A stretch of DNA of 64,000 nt from Rhodobacteraceae bacterium HIMB11. Its GTDB lineage: Bacteria > Pseudomonadota > Alphaproteobacteria > Rhodobacterales > Rhodobacteraceae. Below the pieces are notes generated by a model, which was not told the DNA's origin, did not search any database, and saw only the letters and a program-made list of their open reading frames with translations. The stretch spans positions 62,001 through 126,000 of the forward strand of contig AVDB01000005.1 in assembly GCA_000472185.1 (NCBI GenBank), written 5' to 3'. The translations under genes and the position numbers were made by a program. This document shows, piece by piece, positions 55,700 to 62,986 of this stretch (the first letter of the stretch is position 1; each line of letters opens with the position of its first letter).

Positions 55700-56602
55700 T
55701 TAAATCAGCGATACGGCGATGATTGCAATCCATGCCAAGTTCCACGCGCGCCATAAAATTCGAACGGCAGCGTCGACATTTTCCGCAGTAATGGTTTGAC
55801 GCCCTGTTTCGTTGACCCAAGAGAGCTGTTGGAGTTGGCCATCATAACTGCGTGGACCTGCCAATGCCACGTTGATCGCACGTGCCATTGCGGCTTCGGG
55901 CCAACCCGCGTTCGGGGATTTATGTCGTTTGGCCTCTGATACAATCGCTCTGAAATTCACAGGTTGTTTTGCAAAGACCACGATCAACAGCATGCTCAGC
56001 CGAGCAGGTATCCAATTCAGCAAATCGTCAAACCGCGCCGATGCCCAGCCAAATTCAAGGTATTTTTCTGTTTTGTATCCAATCATGCTGTCCGCTGTGT
56101 TCACAAATTTATAGACCAGCATTGCAGGCAATCCACCGATCAAAAACCAGAATGCAGGCGCGATAACACCGTCGGAAAAATTTTCGGCGGCGGATTCGAT
56201 GGCCGAACGTGCGACCTGCGCTTCGTTCATATCTTTGGTATCGCGGCTGACAATCATTGACACCGCAAACCGCCCCTCTTCGATAGACGTGCGCAACCCT
56301 GTGGCCACCGCCCTGACGTGATCAATCAATGATTTCTGCGCCAAAAGGATGGACGCAACGATGATTTCAATGACCCAGCCAAATTGGATCAGCAGGCTGC
56401 CGATGACAGCGGCGGTAAAACATAAAACAGAGAGCGCAAGTACACCCTTTGATTTTCGGTCCTGTCCAGTGTTGAGTGTGTGATCCAACAACGCAACCAA
56501 GCGTCCCATCAATACCGCGGGATGAGGTAGGCGATCCCACAGCATGCGAGGTTCGCCAAACACCGCATCAAGCAGCATCGCAAGGACCAGTTCCCATCCC
56601 AT
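55700..56602 (-). CDS. cobD: Adenosylcobinamide-phosphate synthase
   Basis: A 300-residue inner-membrane protein of the CobD/CbiB family. It has DAVFGEPRMLWDRLPHPAVL near the N-terminus, several hydrophobic segments and the motif SRDTKDMNEAQVARSAIESA with the conserved SRD. It attaches the aminopropanol arm to cobyric acid in late B12 synthesis. The ATG at 56602 begins 2 bases after the cobC stop, so the two genes form a unit. Confidence 0.92.
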   Translation of the reverse strand: MGWELVLAMLLDAVFGEPRMLWDRLPHPAVLMGRLVALLDHTLNTGQDRKSKGVLALSVLCFTAAVIGSLLIQFGWVIEIIVASILLAQKSLIDHVRAVATGLRTSIEEGRFAVSMIVSRDTKDMNEAQVARSAIESAAENFSDGVIAPAFWFLIGGLPAMLVYKFVNTADSMIGYKTEKYLEFGWASARFDDLLNWIPARLSMLLIVVFAKQPVNFRAIVSEAKRHKSPNAGWPEAAMARAINVALAGPRSYDGQLQQLSWVNETGRQTITAENVDAAVRILWRAWNLAWIAIIAVSLI

Positions 56603-56604
56603 GT

Positions 56605-57552
56605 TTAGACCCCGACCACGCGTTGCCACTGCTCATGGGCTGGGATGCCCAAACGCAAAAAATGCTGAGAATAGGGGAACACACGGGTCAAAATGCGGTT
56701 TTGAGCAAATCGGTCATACCATTCGCCTGCGTTATCAACGTGATAGAGGCGAAACAAAGTTGTGCCTCCAATCGTTCTGGCCCCTTTATCCAGCATAATT
56801 TGGTCGAGTTTTTGCGCATCTTCTGCAAGTCGTTGTCGTGTATCATTGGTCCATTGCGCGTCTTGCAAAGCGCGTGTTCCTGTATCAAGGGCAGGGCCAC
56901 TTACCGCCCATGGACCGATCCGATCACGTAGCGCGGGGGCGAATGATTTGGGAACGATAACTGCCCCCAACCGCATGCCCGCAAGGCCCCAGAATTTACC
57001 AAAGCTTTTGATGATAAGATGTCCATCATCTACGGCATGTGACATCATGCTGTGTTCAGGGCATACGTCACAAAAGCTTTCGTCAATGACGCATGTTTGG
57101 GCGGTTAAATCTGCGGCGGAATATAGGTGTCCATCAGGATTATTTGGGTGAACAATTGTTTTGACATCACCCTTGTCTGCCATTTCCCAGCCATGTGCCA
57201 CATAGGCGGCACGGTGTTCATTATATGTTGGTTCAGGGATGACGGCGGTTGTCCCCTTTAATACAGACGGCAGCATTGCAATGATTGCAGATGCACCAGA
57301 GGCGGGAATAATTTCTGCATTGTCTGGGACCTGCCAAAATTTCCGCGCGGCAGCATCAAATGTGTCAAATGCAGCGCGGTCTGGCAATTGTGTCCAATGA
57401 TAGCTTTGAAAACTGGGTAATGGATAGGGGTTGGGATTGATGCCAGTGGACAAATCGATCCAATCATTCCGCGCCCCGCCATAATTTGCGATTGCGGCAT
57501 CAATGCCGCCGCCGTGATCACGCGTATCAGCTTTTTTATTGTCTTGCGTCAT
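56605..57552 (-). CDS. cobC: Threonine-phosphate decarboxylase-like PLP enzyme (cobalamin synthesis)
   Basis: A 315-residue fold-type I PLP enzyme. HGGGIDAAIANYGG and DLSTGINPNPYPLP at the N-terminus, VHPNNPDGHLYS in the middle and SFGKFWGLAGMRLG with the PLP lysine match CobC/CobD-type enzymes that supply aminopropanol phosphate for cobalamin. It lies directly upstream of cobD on the same strand, which supports the call over a general aminotransferase. A CtrA-like box lies upstream. Confidence 0.9.
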   Translation of the reverse strand: MTQDNKKADTRDHGGGIDAAIANYGGARNDWIDLSTGINPNPYPLPSFQSYHWTQLPDRAAFDTFDAAARKFWQVPDNAEIIPASGASAIIAMLPSVLKGTTAVIPEPTYNEHRAAYVAHGWEMADKGDVKTIVHPNNPDGHLYSAADLTAQTCVIDESFCDVCPEHSMMSHAVDDGHLIIKSFGKFWGLAGMRLGAVIVPKSFAPALRDRIGPWAVSGPALDTGTRALQDAQWTNDTRQRLAEDAQKLDQIMLDKGARTIGGTTLFRLYHVDNAGEWYDRFAQNRILTRVFPYSQHFLRLGIPAHEQWQRVVGV

Positions 57553-57576
57553 GCAGGCGATTTTTCCCCATCGAAC

Positions 57577-57591
57577 TTAACCAACCGTTAA
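57577..57591. promoter_or_regulatory. CtrA-like box between cobC and the receiver gene
   Basis: TTAACCAACCGTTAA fits TTAA-N7-TTAA exactly. It lies 24 bases upstream of the cobC start and 72 bases upstream of the divergent receiver-domain gene, a location suited to controlling either. CtrA is a master cell-cycle and motility regulator of alphaproteobacteria. Confidence 0.55.
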
Positions 57592-57663
57592 CCTTTCATT
57601 AGCAAATAGGGAAGATACCAAAATATAAACTGACGTCGTGTGTAGGAATTGGGTTCGGTATAA

Positions 57664-58044
57664 ATGAATGTGTTAATTGTGGAAAGCAAGCGTCACCTTG
57701 CGGAACTTTGGCGTCGTGCGCCGGAACGACTTGGAGCCCATGTTGATATCGCAAGTTCGCAGGATCAAGCAGCCGATATGGCCACAGCGGAAACATACCA
57801 TATCGTTGTTTTGGACTTAATCCTGGATGAAGGGAGCGCGTTTGCGGTTGCCGACTTTATGAATTATCGGCAACCAGACGCTCAGGTGATTTTTGTGACA
57901 AACACCAGCTTCTTTTCTGATGGATCCATCTTTCATTTGTTTTCCAATGCTTGCGCCTAAGTTCAAAGTGAAATGGCGCCCGACGATTTGGCCGCGATTA
58001 TCGAACATTACGCGGCCAACCGTCACACTGGCTCGCGCCCGTGA
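57664..58044 (+). pseudogene. Response-regulator receiver protein interrupted by an in-frame stop
   Basis: The frame opens MNVLIVESKRHLAELWRRAP and has the phosphoacceptor aspartate in HIVVLDLILDEG (residue 51) and the VTNTSFFSDGSIF strand. It reaches TAA at 57958-57960 after 98 residues, cutting the receiver before its last helix. The same frame then stays open for 27 more codons (VQSEMAPDDLAAIIEHYAAN...) that read as the missing C-terminus, to TGA at 58042-58044, so one base change (for example a Tyr codon to TAA) would account for it. The acidic pair has only one residue and the beta-5 lysine is missing, so signalling may have been unusual before. Only 57664-57960 is translated without readthrough. 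Confidence 0.7.
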
Positions 58045-59003
58045 GGGGCATGATAATCGAGCACTGGATTGATCGGCAGAATACGATTTGGATTAATCGT
58101 GTCGTGTGAATAATGATAATGACGCACGATGTGATCCATATTGACTGTGTCTGCGACCCCTGGCCATTGATACAATTCGCGGACGTATGCCCAAAGGTTT
58201 GAGTAATCAATGATCCGTTTGCGATTGCATTTGAAATGTAGGTGATAGACGGGATCAAATCGGATGAGGGTTGTGAATAAACGCCAATCCGCCTCGGTTA
58301 ATGTTTGACCCATTAGATACCTGTTTGTCGTTAGGCGATCTTCTAACCAGTCAAGCGCATCAAATAAGGGTTGGATCGCGCTATCATAAGCCGACTGGGA
58401 TGTGGCAAAGCCACATTTGTAAACGCCGTTATTTACATCCGAATAAATACGGGAATTAAACTCTTCGATATTATCACGCAGATCTTTGGGCCAATAATCG
58501 TCGTGATTACCTGTGATTTCGTTGAACGCAGAATTGAACATGCGAATTATTTCGGACGATTCATTCGAAACGATGGTATGGCTTTTGGTATCCCACAACA
58601 CTGGAACGGTCACGCGGGTTGTGACGTCGGGCTGCGCAACCAAATAGACATCGCGCAAGAATTTTTTGCCGTGTAAATGGTCAATCGTTGCCGCGGGATA
58701 GCTGCCGTCAAAAACCCAACCGTCGCCCAACATGTCTGGATGCACTGCGGATACAGAAATATGATCCTCTAATCCCTTCAGTGCGCGGAAGATCAACGTG
58801 CGATGCGCCCAAGGGCAGGCATATGAAACATATAGATGATAGCGTCCCGATTCGGCGGGGAATCCGCCTTTGCCTGATGACCCCGCGCTTCCATCAGCCG
58901 TAATCCAGTTCCTGAATTGGGCTTCGGTGCGGACAAATTTGCCACCTGTTGCTTTTGTGTCATACCATTGATCGGCCCATTCACCGTTGATTAACAGTCC
59001 CAT
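58023..59003 (-). CDS. Glutathionyl-hydroquinone reductase (YqjG/ECM4 family)
   Basis: A 326-residue Xi-class glutathione transferase. RYHLYVSYACPWAHRTLIFR has the catalytic cysteine (YACPWAHR), and the C-terminal helical domain includes DWLEDRLTTNRYLMGQTLTE. It reduces glutathionyl-hydroquinones with glutathione. Its stop codon overlaps the full-length frame of the convergent receiver gene by 22 bases, but not the truncated one. Confidence 0.92.
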   Translation of the reverse strand: MGLLINGEWADQWYDTKATGGKFVRTEAQFRNWITADGSAGSSGKGGFPAESGRYHLYVSYACPWAHRTLIFRALKGLEDHISVSAVHPDMLGDGWVFDGSYPAATIDHLHGKKFLRDVYLVAQPDVTTRVTVPVLWDTKSHTIVSNESSEIIRMFNSAFNEITGNHDDYWPKDLRDNIEEFNSRIYSDVNNGVYKCGFATSQSAYDSAIQPLFDALDWLEDRLTTNRYLMGQTLTEADWRLFTTLIRFDPVYHLHFKCNRKRIIDYSNLWAYVRELYQWPGVADTVNMDHIVRHYHYSHDTINPNRILPINPVLDYHAPHGREPV

Positions 59004-59198
59004 TCTTATGATCCTTACCTGAAGAAATTGAATTAAGGGTTGAAATAGAATGCCTTAGGTCTTTGGACAACGCGCAGGCTCTCTGCATTCATGCACACTT
59101 GGTCTCGAATTGATATTTCGGAGGGGGGTACTACCCTTTTGGGTGCTTGAGGAATCAATCGAACAGCATACCCTAAATGTACAGAGGAAATTGCTGCC

Positions 59199-59549
59199 AT
59201 GTCTACTTATTTACCGAAAGATATCCTTGCGGGCTTAGCCGAAGCGAAAACCGCGACATTGCGCAAAAAGTCCCGTATTTGGGTCGAATTTGACGGAAAT
59301 ATGTACCCAGTTTTGCGTATTTGGGAACGTGGGTTTGCGATGGATGCAAATGCGGCCCCCGCGCTGCGCGGGTTCGTCGACGTCTTTGAGGGTGGCGAAC
59401 ACAAATCCCAATGTTTGATTATCGCATCAAACGAGGAAAATGGCGAATTGCAATTTGAATTCAAACGCTATTCATCTGCACAAGAGCGCCCGGCGCTGGA
59501 CTATGCCAAACGCCCTGACGCCCCGATCGCATTGATCGAAAATCACTGA
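59199..59549 (+). CDS. Small protein of unknown function
   Basis: A 116-residue protein (start MSTYLPKDILAGLAEAKTAT). I do not recognise a named family. It has a basic, helical N-terminal 25 residues and a strand-rich rest (RIWVEFDGNMYPVLRIWERG, then FVDVFEGGEHKSQCLIIASN), giving the look of a small PilZ-like or similar beta-barrel, but that is a guess from pattern only. A GAGGAA site precedes the ATG. The upstream region holds GGGTACTACCC (59126-59136). The stop codon overlaps the convergent PatB gene by 7 bases. Confidence 0.7.
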   Translation: MSTYLPKDILAGLAEAKTATLRKKSRIWVEFDGNMYPVLRIWERGFAMDANAAPALRGFVDVFEGGEHKSQCLIIASNEENGELQFEFKRYSSAQERPALDYAKRPDAPIALIENH

Positions 59550-60715
59550 AGATCGCGAAACGCATCCTTTAAACGTGCTGCGGCTTCTTCGACATAGCTG
59601 CGGGGTGTTGCGATGTTGAAACGCAGGAATGTCTCACCTCCAGTGCCGAATGTTGGGCCATGGTTTGCGGCAATGCGCGCCTGTTTAAAGACGCGTTCGT
59701 TCACCTCAGATTGCTGCATTCCCATACCCGCAAAATCGACCCAGGCCAGATAGGTTGCCTCTAGGTTCATTGAAGCCGCACCTGGTATCGAATTGACGGC
59801 ATCATCAAAAATTTTGCGATTGCCGTCCAAATACAGCATCAATTCATCCACCCACTGCGCGCCTTCAGGTGAATAGGCTGCCTCTGCCATATGAAGGCCA
59901 AAACTATTAGGACTGATCCCAAGTCCGCCCATGCGTTTTGCAAAACGCGCACGCAGATCTGGATCCTCGATAATCACGTTGCCAGAATGGCTGCCCGCGA
60001 TATTGAACGTCTTGGTCGTTGCGGTCATCATGACCAAGCGGTTGGTGATTGTAGGATCAACCAATGGCATTGCAATATGTGAATGGCCCGGATACACCAA
60101 GTCATGGTGAATTTCGTCCGATACAACGATCAGATCGTGACGTTTCGCGAAATCGGCAACGCCTTGTAATTCATCTTTGCTCCAAACCCGCCCACCTGGG
60201 TTATGCGGTGAACACAGGATTACCATTTTTTCGTTCCCGGTCATTTGCGCGTCATAGGCGGCAAAGTCCATGACATAGCGGCCATCTTCCATCGGCATTT
60301 GGCATTCGACAACTTGGCGATCCGCAGCCGCAATCACACGTGCGAACGCGTGATATACTGGCGTAAATAGAACAACACCGTCCCCAGGGTTGGTAAAGGC
60401 ATCCACACACATACCCGTTCCGTTCACCAAACCATGTGTTGTGAAAACCCAGCTTGGGTCTACGCGCCACCTGTGGCGTTCCTGCATCCACCAGCAGATC
60501 GCATTTCGATAGGGCGCATCATTTCCATAGTACCCGTAAACGCCAACATCGGCCATCTTGGATAATGCGGTTTGCACGCAGGTGGGGGGACGAAAATCCA
60601 TATCCGCAACCCACATTGCGATCCCATCATCCTTTGGCACGCCATATAGGCTTTCCATCATGTCCCATTTCACCGAGTGAGTTCCGCGTCGCTCTATGCG
60701 TTCGTCAAAGTTCAT
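59543..60715 (-). CDS. MalY/PatB family C-S lyase / aminotransferase
   Basis: A 390-residue fold-type I PLP enzyme. It opens with FDERIERRGTHSVKWD, has MWVADMDFRPP typical of the MalY/PatB group, SPHNPGGRVWSKDEL and the PLP lysine in TATTKTFNIAGSHSGN. These are cystathionine beta-lyases or cysteine-S-conjugate lyases. The role could be methionine supply or release of thiols from conjugates. Monocistronic and divergent from def. Confidence 0.9.
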   Translation of the reverse strand: MNFDERIERRGTHSVKWDMMESLYGVPKDDGIAMWVADMDFRPPTCVQTALSKMADVGVYGYYGNDAPYRNAICWWMQERHRWRVDPSWVFTTHGLVNGTGMCVDAFTNPGDGVVLFTPVYHAFARVIAAADRQVVECQMPMEDGRYVMDFAAYDAQMTGNEKMVILCSPHNPGGRVWSKDELQGVADFAKRHDLIVVSDEIHHDLVYPGHSHIAMPLVDPTITNRLVMMTATTKTFNIAGSHSGNVIIEDPDLRARFAKRMGGLGISPNSFGLHMAEAAYSPEGAQWVDELMLYLDGNRKIFDDAVNSIPGAASMNLEATYLAWVDFAGMGMQQSEVNERVFKQARIAANHGPTFGTGGETFLRFNIATPRSYVEEAAARLKDAFRDLQ

Positions 60716-60813
60716 GTACCGCTCCGAATATAAATTTTATGGTAAGCTAGCGATTTCGCACTCATGCGCAAGGGCCGTTGATCTAAACCCGCGAATGCCT
60801 TAGATGGATCGCC

Positions 60814-61341
60814 ATGAAACGCCCGATTTTGATACACCCTGATCCCCGACTAAAGAAGATGTGTGCGACATTGCCTGACGTCGATGACCGCATTCGCAAA
60901 CTTGCCGACGATATGTTGGAAACAATGTATGACGCACCAGGAATTGGTTTGGCTGCACCGCAAATTGGGGTGCTGGATCGTATTATTGTGATGGATTGCG
61001 TCAAGGACGAAGACGAGGCACCAAATCCAATAGTGTTGATCAATCCTGAAATCATTGCCGCTTCTGACGAAAAAAATGTGTACGAAGAAGGCTGTCTTTC
61101 CATTCCGGATCAATTCGCCGAAGTGACGCGGCCAAAACAGGTGCAAGTGCGTTGGATGGATTTGAATGGCGGCGAACAAACCCAAGAGTTTGATGGGCTT
61201 TGGGCCACATGTGTTCAGCACGAAATCGACCATTTGAATGGTAAATTGTTCATTGACTACCTCGGCGCGATGAAACGACAAATGATCACCCGCAAAATGC
61301 AAAAGCTAAAACGGGATATCGCCCGCGGGAAAGAGACCTAA
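60814..61341 (+). CDS. def: Peptide deformylase
   Basis: A 175-residue deformylase with all three motifs: GIGLAAPQIG, EEGCLSIP (metal cysteine) and QHEIDHLNG (two metal histidines and the catalytic glutamate). It removes the formyl group from nascent proteins. First of three adjoining genes (def, a deformylase-like gene 2 bases further on, and fmt). Confidence 0.95.
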   Translation: MKRPILIHPDPRLKKMCATLPDVDDRIRKLADDMLETMYDAPGIGLAAPQIGVLDRIIVMDCVKDEDEAPNPIVLINPEIIAASDEKNVYEEGCLSIPDQFAEVTRPKQVQVRWMDLNGGEQTQEFDGLWATCVQHEIDHLNGKLFIDYLGAMKRQMITRKMQKLKRDIARGKET

Positions 61342-61343
61342 CG

Positions 61344-61838
61344 ATGGCGGTGCGTCCCTGCCTGCCGTGGCCCGATAAACGGTTGCGCACGCCTGCTGCG
61401 GAAATCGAACAGATTACGGATGCGCATCGCGATATCTGGCAGGATCTTATTGACACGATGGAGGCAATGCCTGGTGTCGGTATGGGGGCCAATCAAATTG
61501 GCGAAATGGTACGATTGGCCGTTGTGGATGCATCAGAGAAACGTGGGCAAGTGGTTAGAATGGCCAACCCCGTCATATTGCATTCCTCAATCGAATTACG
61601 CCCGCATGAAGAGGCCAGTCCAAATTTGCCAGGCGTGTCAGCCGTGATCAAACGTCCACGTGCCGTGACAGTTGAATACCTGAATGACGCAGGCAAAATG
61701 GAAACGCGGGATTTTGTGGGTCTTTGGGCCACCTCATTACAGCATCAAATCGACCATCTGAATGGTAAGATGTATTTCGATCACCTTTCCAAGGTGAAAC
61801 GTGACATCTTGCTGCGCAAAGCGAGGAAGCTGAAATGA
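61344..61838 (+). CDS. Peptide deformylase paralogue lacking catalytic residues
   Basis: A 164-residue protein that aligns with Def along its whole length but with changed key residues. Motif 1 is [10 protein letters not shown] (glutamine kept). Motif 2 reads EEASPNLPG where Def has EEGCLSIPD, so the metal-binding cysteine is a serine. Motif 3 is QHQIDHLNG, so the catalytic glutamate is a glutamine. Both metal histidines remain. It is probably not a working deformylase. The frame is intact and coupled to fmt by ATGA, so it is likely expressed; a regulatory or ribosome-binding role is possible. Confidence 0.88.
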   Translation: MAVRPCLPWPDKRLRTPAAEIEQITDAHRDIWQDLIDTMEAMPGVGMGANQIGEMVRLAVVDASEKRGQVVRMANPVILHSSIELRPHEEASPNLPGVSAVIKRPRAVTVEYLNDAGKMETRDFVGLWATSLQHQIDHLNGKMYFDHLSKVKRDILLRKARKLK

Positions 61839-62749
61839 GATTGGTCTTTATGGGCACGCCCGATTTTTCTGTCCCGATCTTGGAGGCATTGGTGAATGCG
61901 GGTCATGAAATCATTTGTGTCTATTGTCAACCTCCACGTCCTGCAGGGCGTGGTAAAAAGGATCGCCCAACCCCTGTCCACATACGCGCAGAGGAATTGG
62001 GTTTAAGCGTGCGTCATCCATTAAATTTCAAGGATGCGGCGGACCAACAGGCGTTTTTTGATCTGAACGCCGATCTTGCGGTTGTGGTGGCCTATGGCCT
62101 GATCCTGCCACAGGTGATTTTGGATGCACCACAGATGGGATGTTGGAATATTCATGCCTCGCTGCTGCCGCGTTGGCGTGGGGCCGCCCCGATCCATCGT
62201 ACGATTATGGCGGGGGATACGCAGACGGGCATTTGCATCATGCAGATGGAGGCTGGATTAGATACAGGTCCCGTTTTGTTGCGGGGTGAAATGGCGATTG
62301 ACCTGACGGATACCACCGCAAGTTTACATGATAAACTGGCCGCGCAAGGGGCAGATTTGATTGTTGAGGCCATTGAACGCCATGCAGAACTAACCCCAAC
62401 ATCGCAGTCTGAAGATGGTGTGACATATGCCAAAAAGATTGAAAAGGCCGAGGCGCGCGTTGATTGGTCCGCGTCTGCCGAAATCGTGGATCGTCAGATC
62501 CGTGCACTTTCGCCTTTTCCAGGGGCGTGGTGTGAATATCAGGGGGAACGGATCAAACTGCTGACGTCATCACTTTCTGATCAAAGCGGCTCAGCAGGAC
62601 ACGTTTGCGGTGTTGAAAATGGATTAACCATTGCCTGCGGTCAGGGTGCGGTTCGCGTGCAAAAATTACAACGTGCAGGCAAATCTACCCAAGATGCTGA
62701 CACATTTTTGCGGGGTTTAAATATCCCGATTGGGGCACAGTTGGATTAA
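61835..62749 (+). CDS. fmt: Methionyl-tRNA formyltransferase
   Basis: A 304-residue Fmt. [15 protein letters not shown] opens the formyl-transferase domain, [18 protein letters not shown] contains the catalytic Asn-His, and [14 protein letters not shown] follows; a C-terminal tRNA-binding domain spans about residues 205-300. It formylates initiator Met-tRNA with 10-formyl-tetrahydrofolate, the step opposite to Def. Overlaps the upstream gene by ATGA and the convergent SDHAF4-like gene by 4 bases. Confidence 0.95.
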   Translation: MRLVFMGTPDFSVPILEALVNAGHEIICVYCQPPRPAGRGKKDRPTPVHIRAEELGLSVRHPLNFKDAADQQAFFDLNADLAVVVAYGLILPQVILDAPQMGCWNIHASLLPRWRGAAPIHRTIMAGDTQTGICIMQMEAGLDTGPVLLRGEMAIDLTDTTASLHDKLAAQGADLIVEAIERHAELTPTSQSEDGVTYAKKIEKAEARVDWSASAEIVDRQIRALSPFPGAWCEYQGERIKLLTSSLSDQSGSAGHVCGVENGLTIACGQGAVRVQKLQRAGKSTQDADTFLRGLNIPIGAQLD

Positions 62750-62919
62750 AAATCGACTGCGATCCCTTTCTTTTCCCAATCCCCATACCGCACAGGTTCA
62801 GGCCCCTCGCGTCCGCCCAATTCTTTGGGAAGTTCCAGCTCTTTCGCTTTTTTGCGCCGTTCTTCGGCTTCGGCCAATGCGCGCTTGGCGGCTTCTGGTA
62901 AATCGTTTTGGTCACTCAT
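62746..62919 (-). CDS. DUF1674 / SDHAF4-like small protein
   Basis: A 57-residue protein starting [20 protein letters not shown] and ending [19 protein letters not shown]. The C-terminal [18 protein letters not shown] pattern is the signature of DUF1674, the family of the succinate dehydrogenase assembly factor SDHAF4, which helps FAD-loaded SdhA join SdhB. The gene is short and its stop overlaps the fmt stop on the other strand, so it is easily missed. No sdh genes are in this window. Confidence 0.85.
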   Translation of the reverse strand: MSDQNDLPEAAKRALAEAEERRKKAKELELPKELGGREGPEPVRYGDWEKKGIAVDF

Positions 62920-62986
62920 TTACGGGTTTCCTCATGTGCTCTGGATTGATATACGCGCACATCTAGTGAAGGCAAGGATTGAATAT

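Noticed and set aside
62685-62915. 76-codon minus-strand frame at the fmt end
   Set aside because: It overlaps the DUF1674 gene in the wrong frame; the 57-codon frame beside it has the real family signature.
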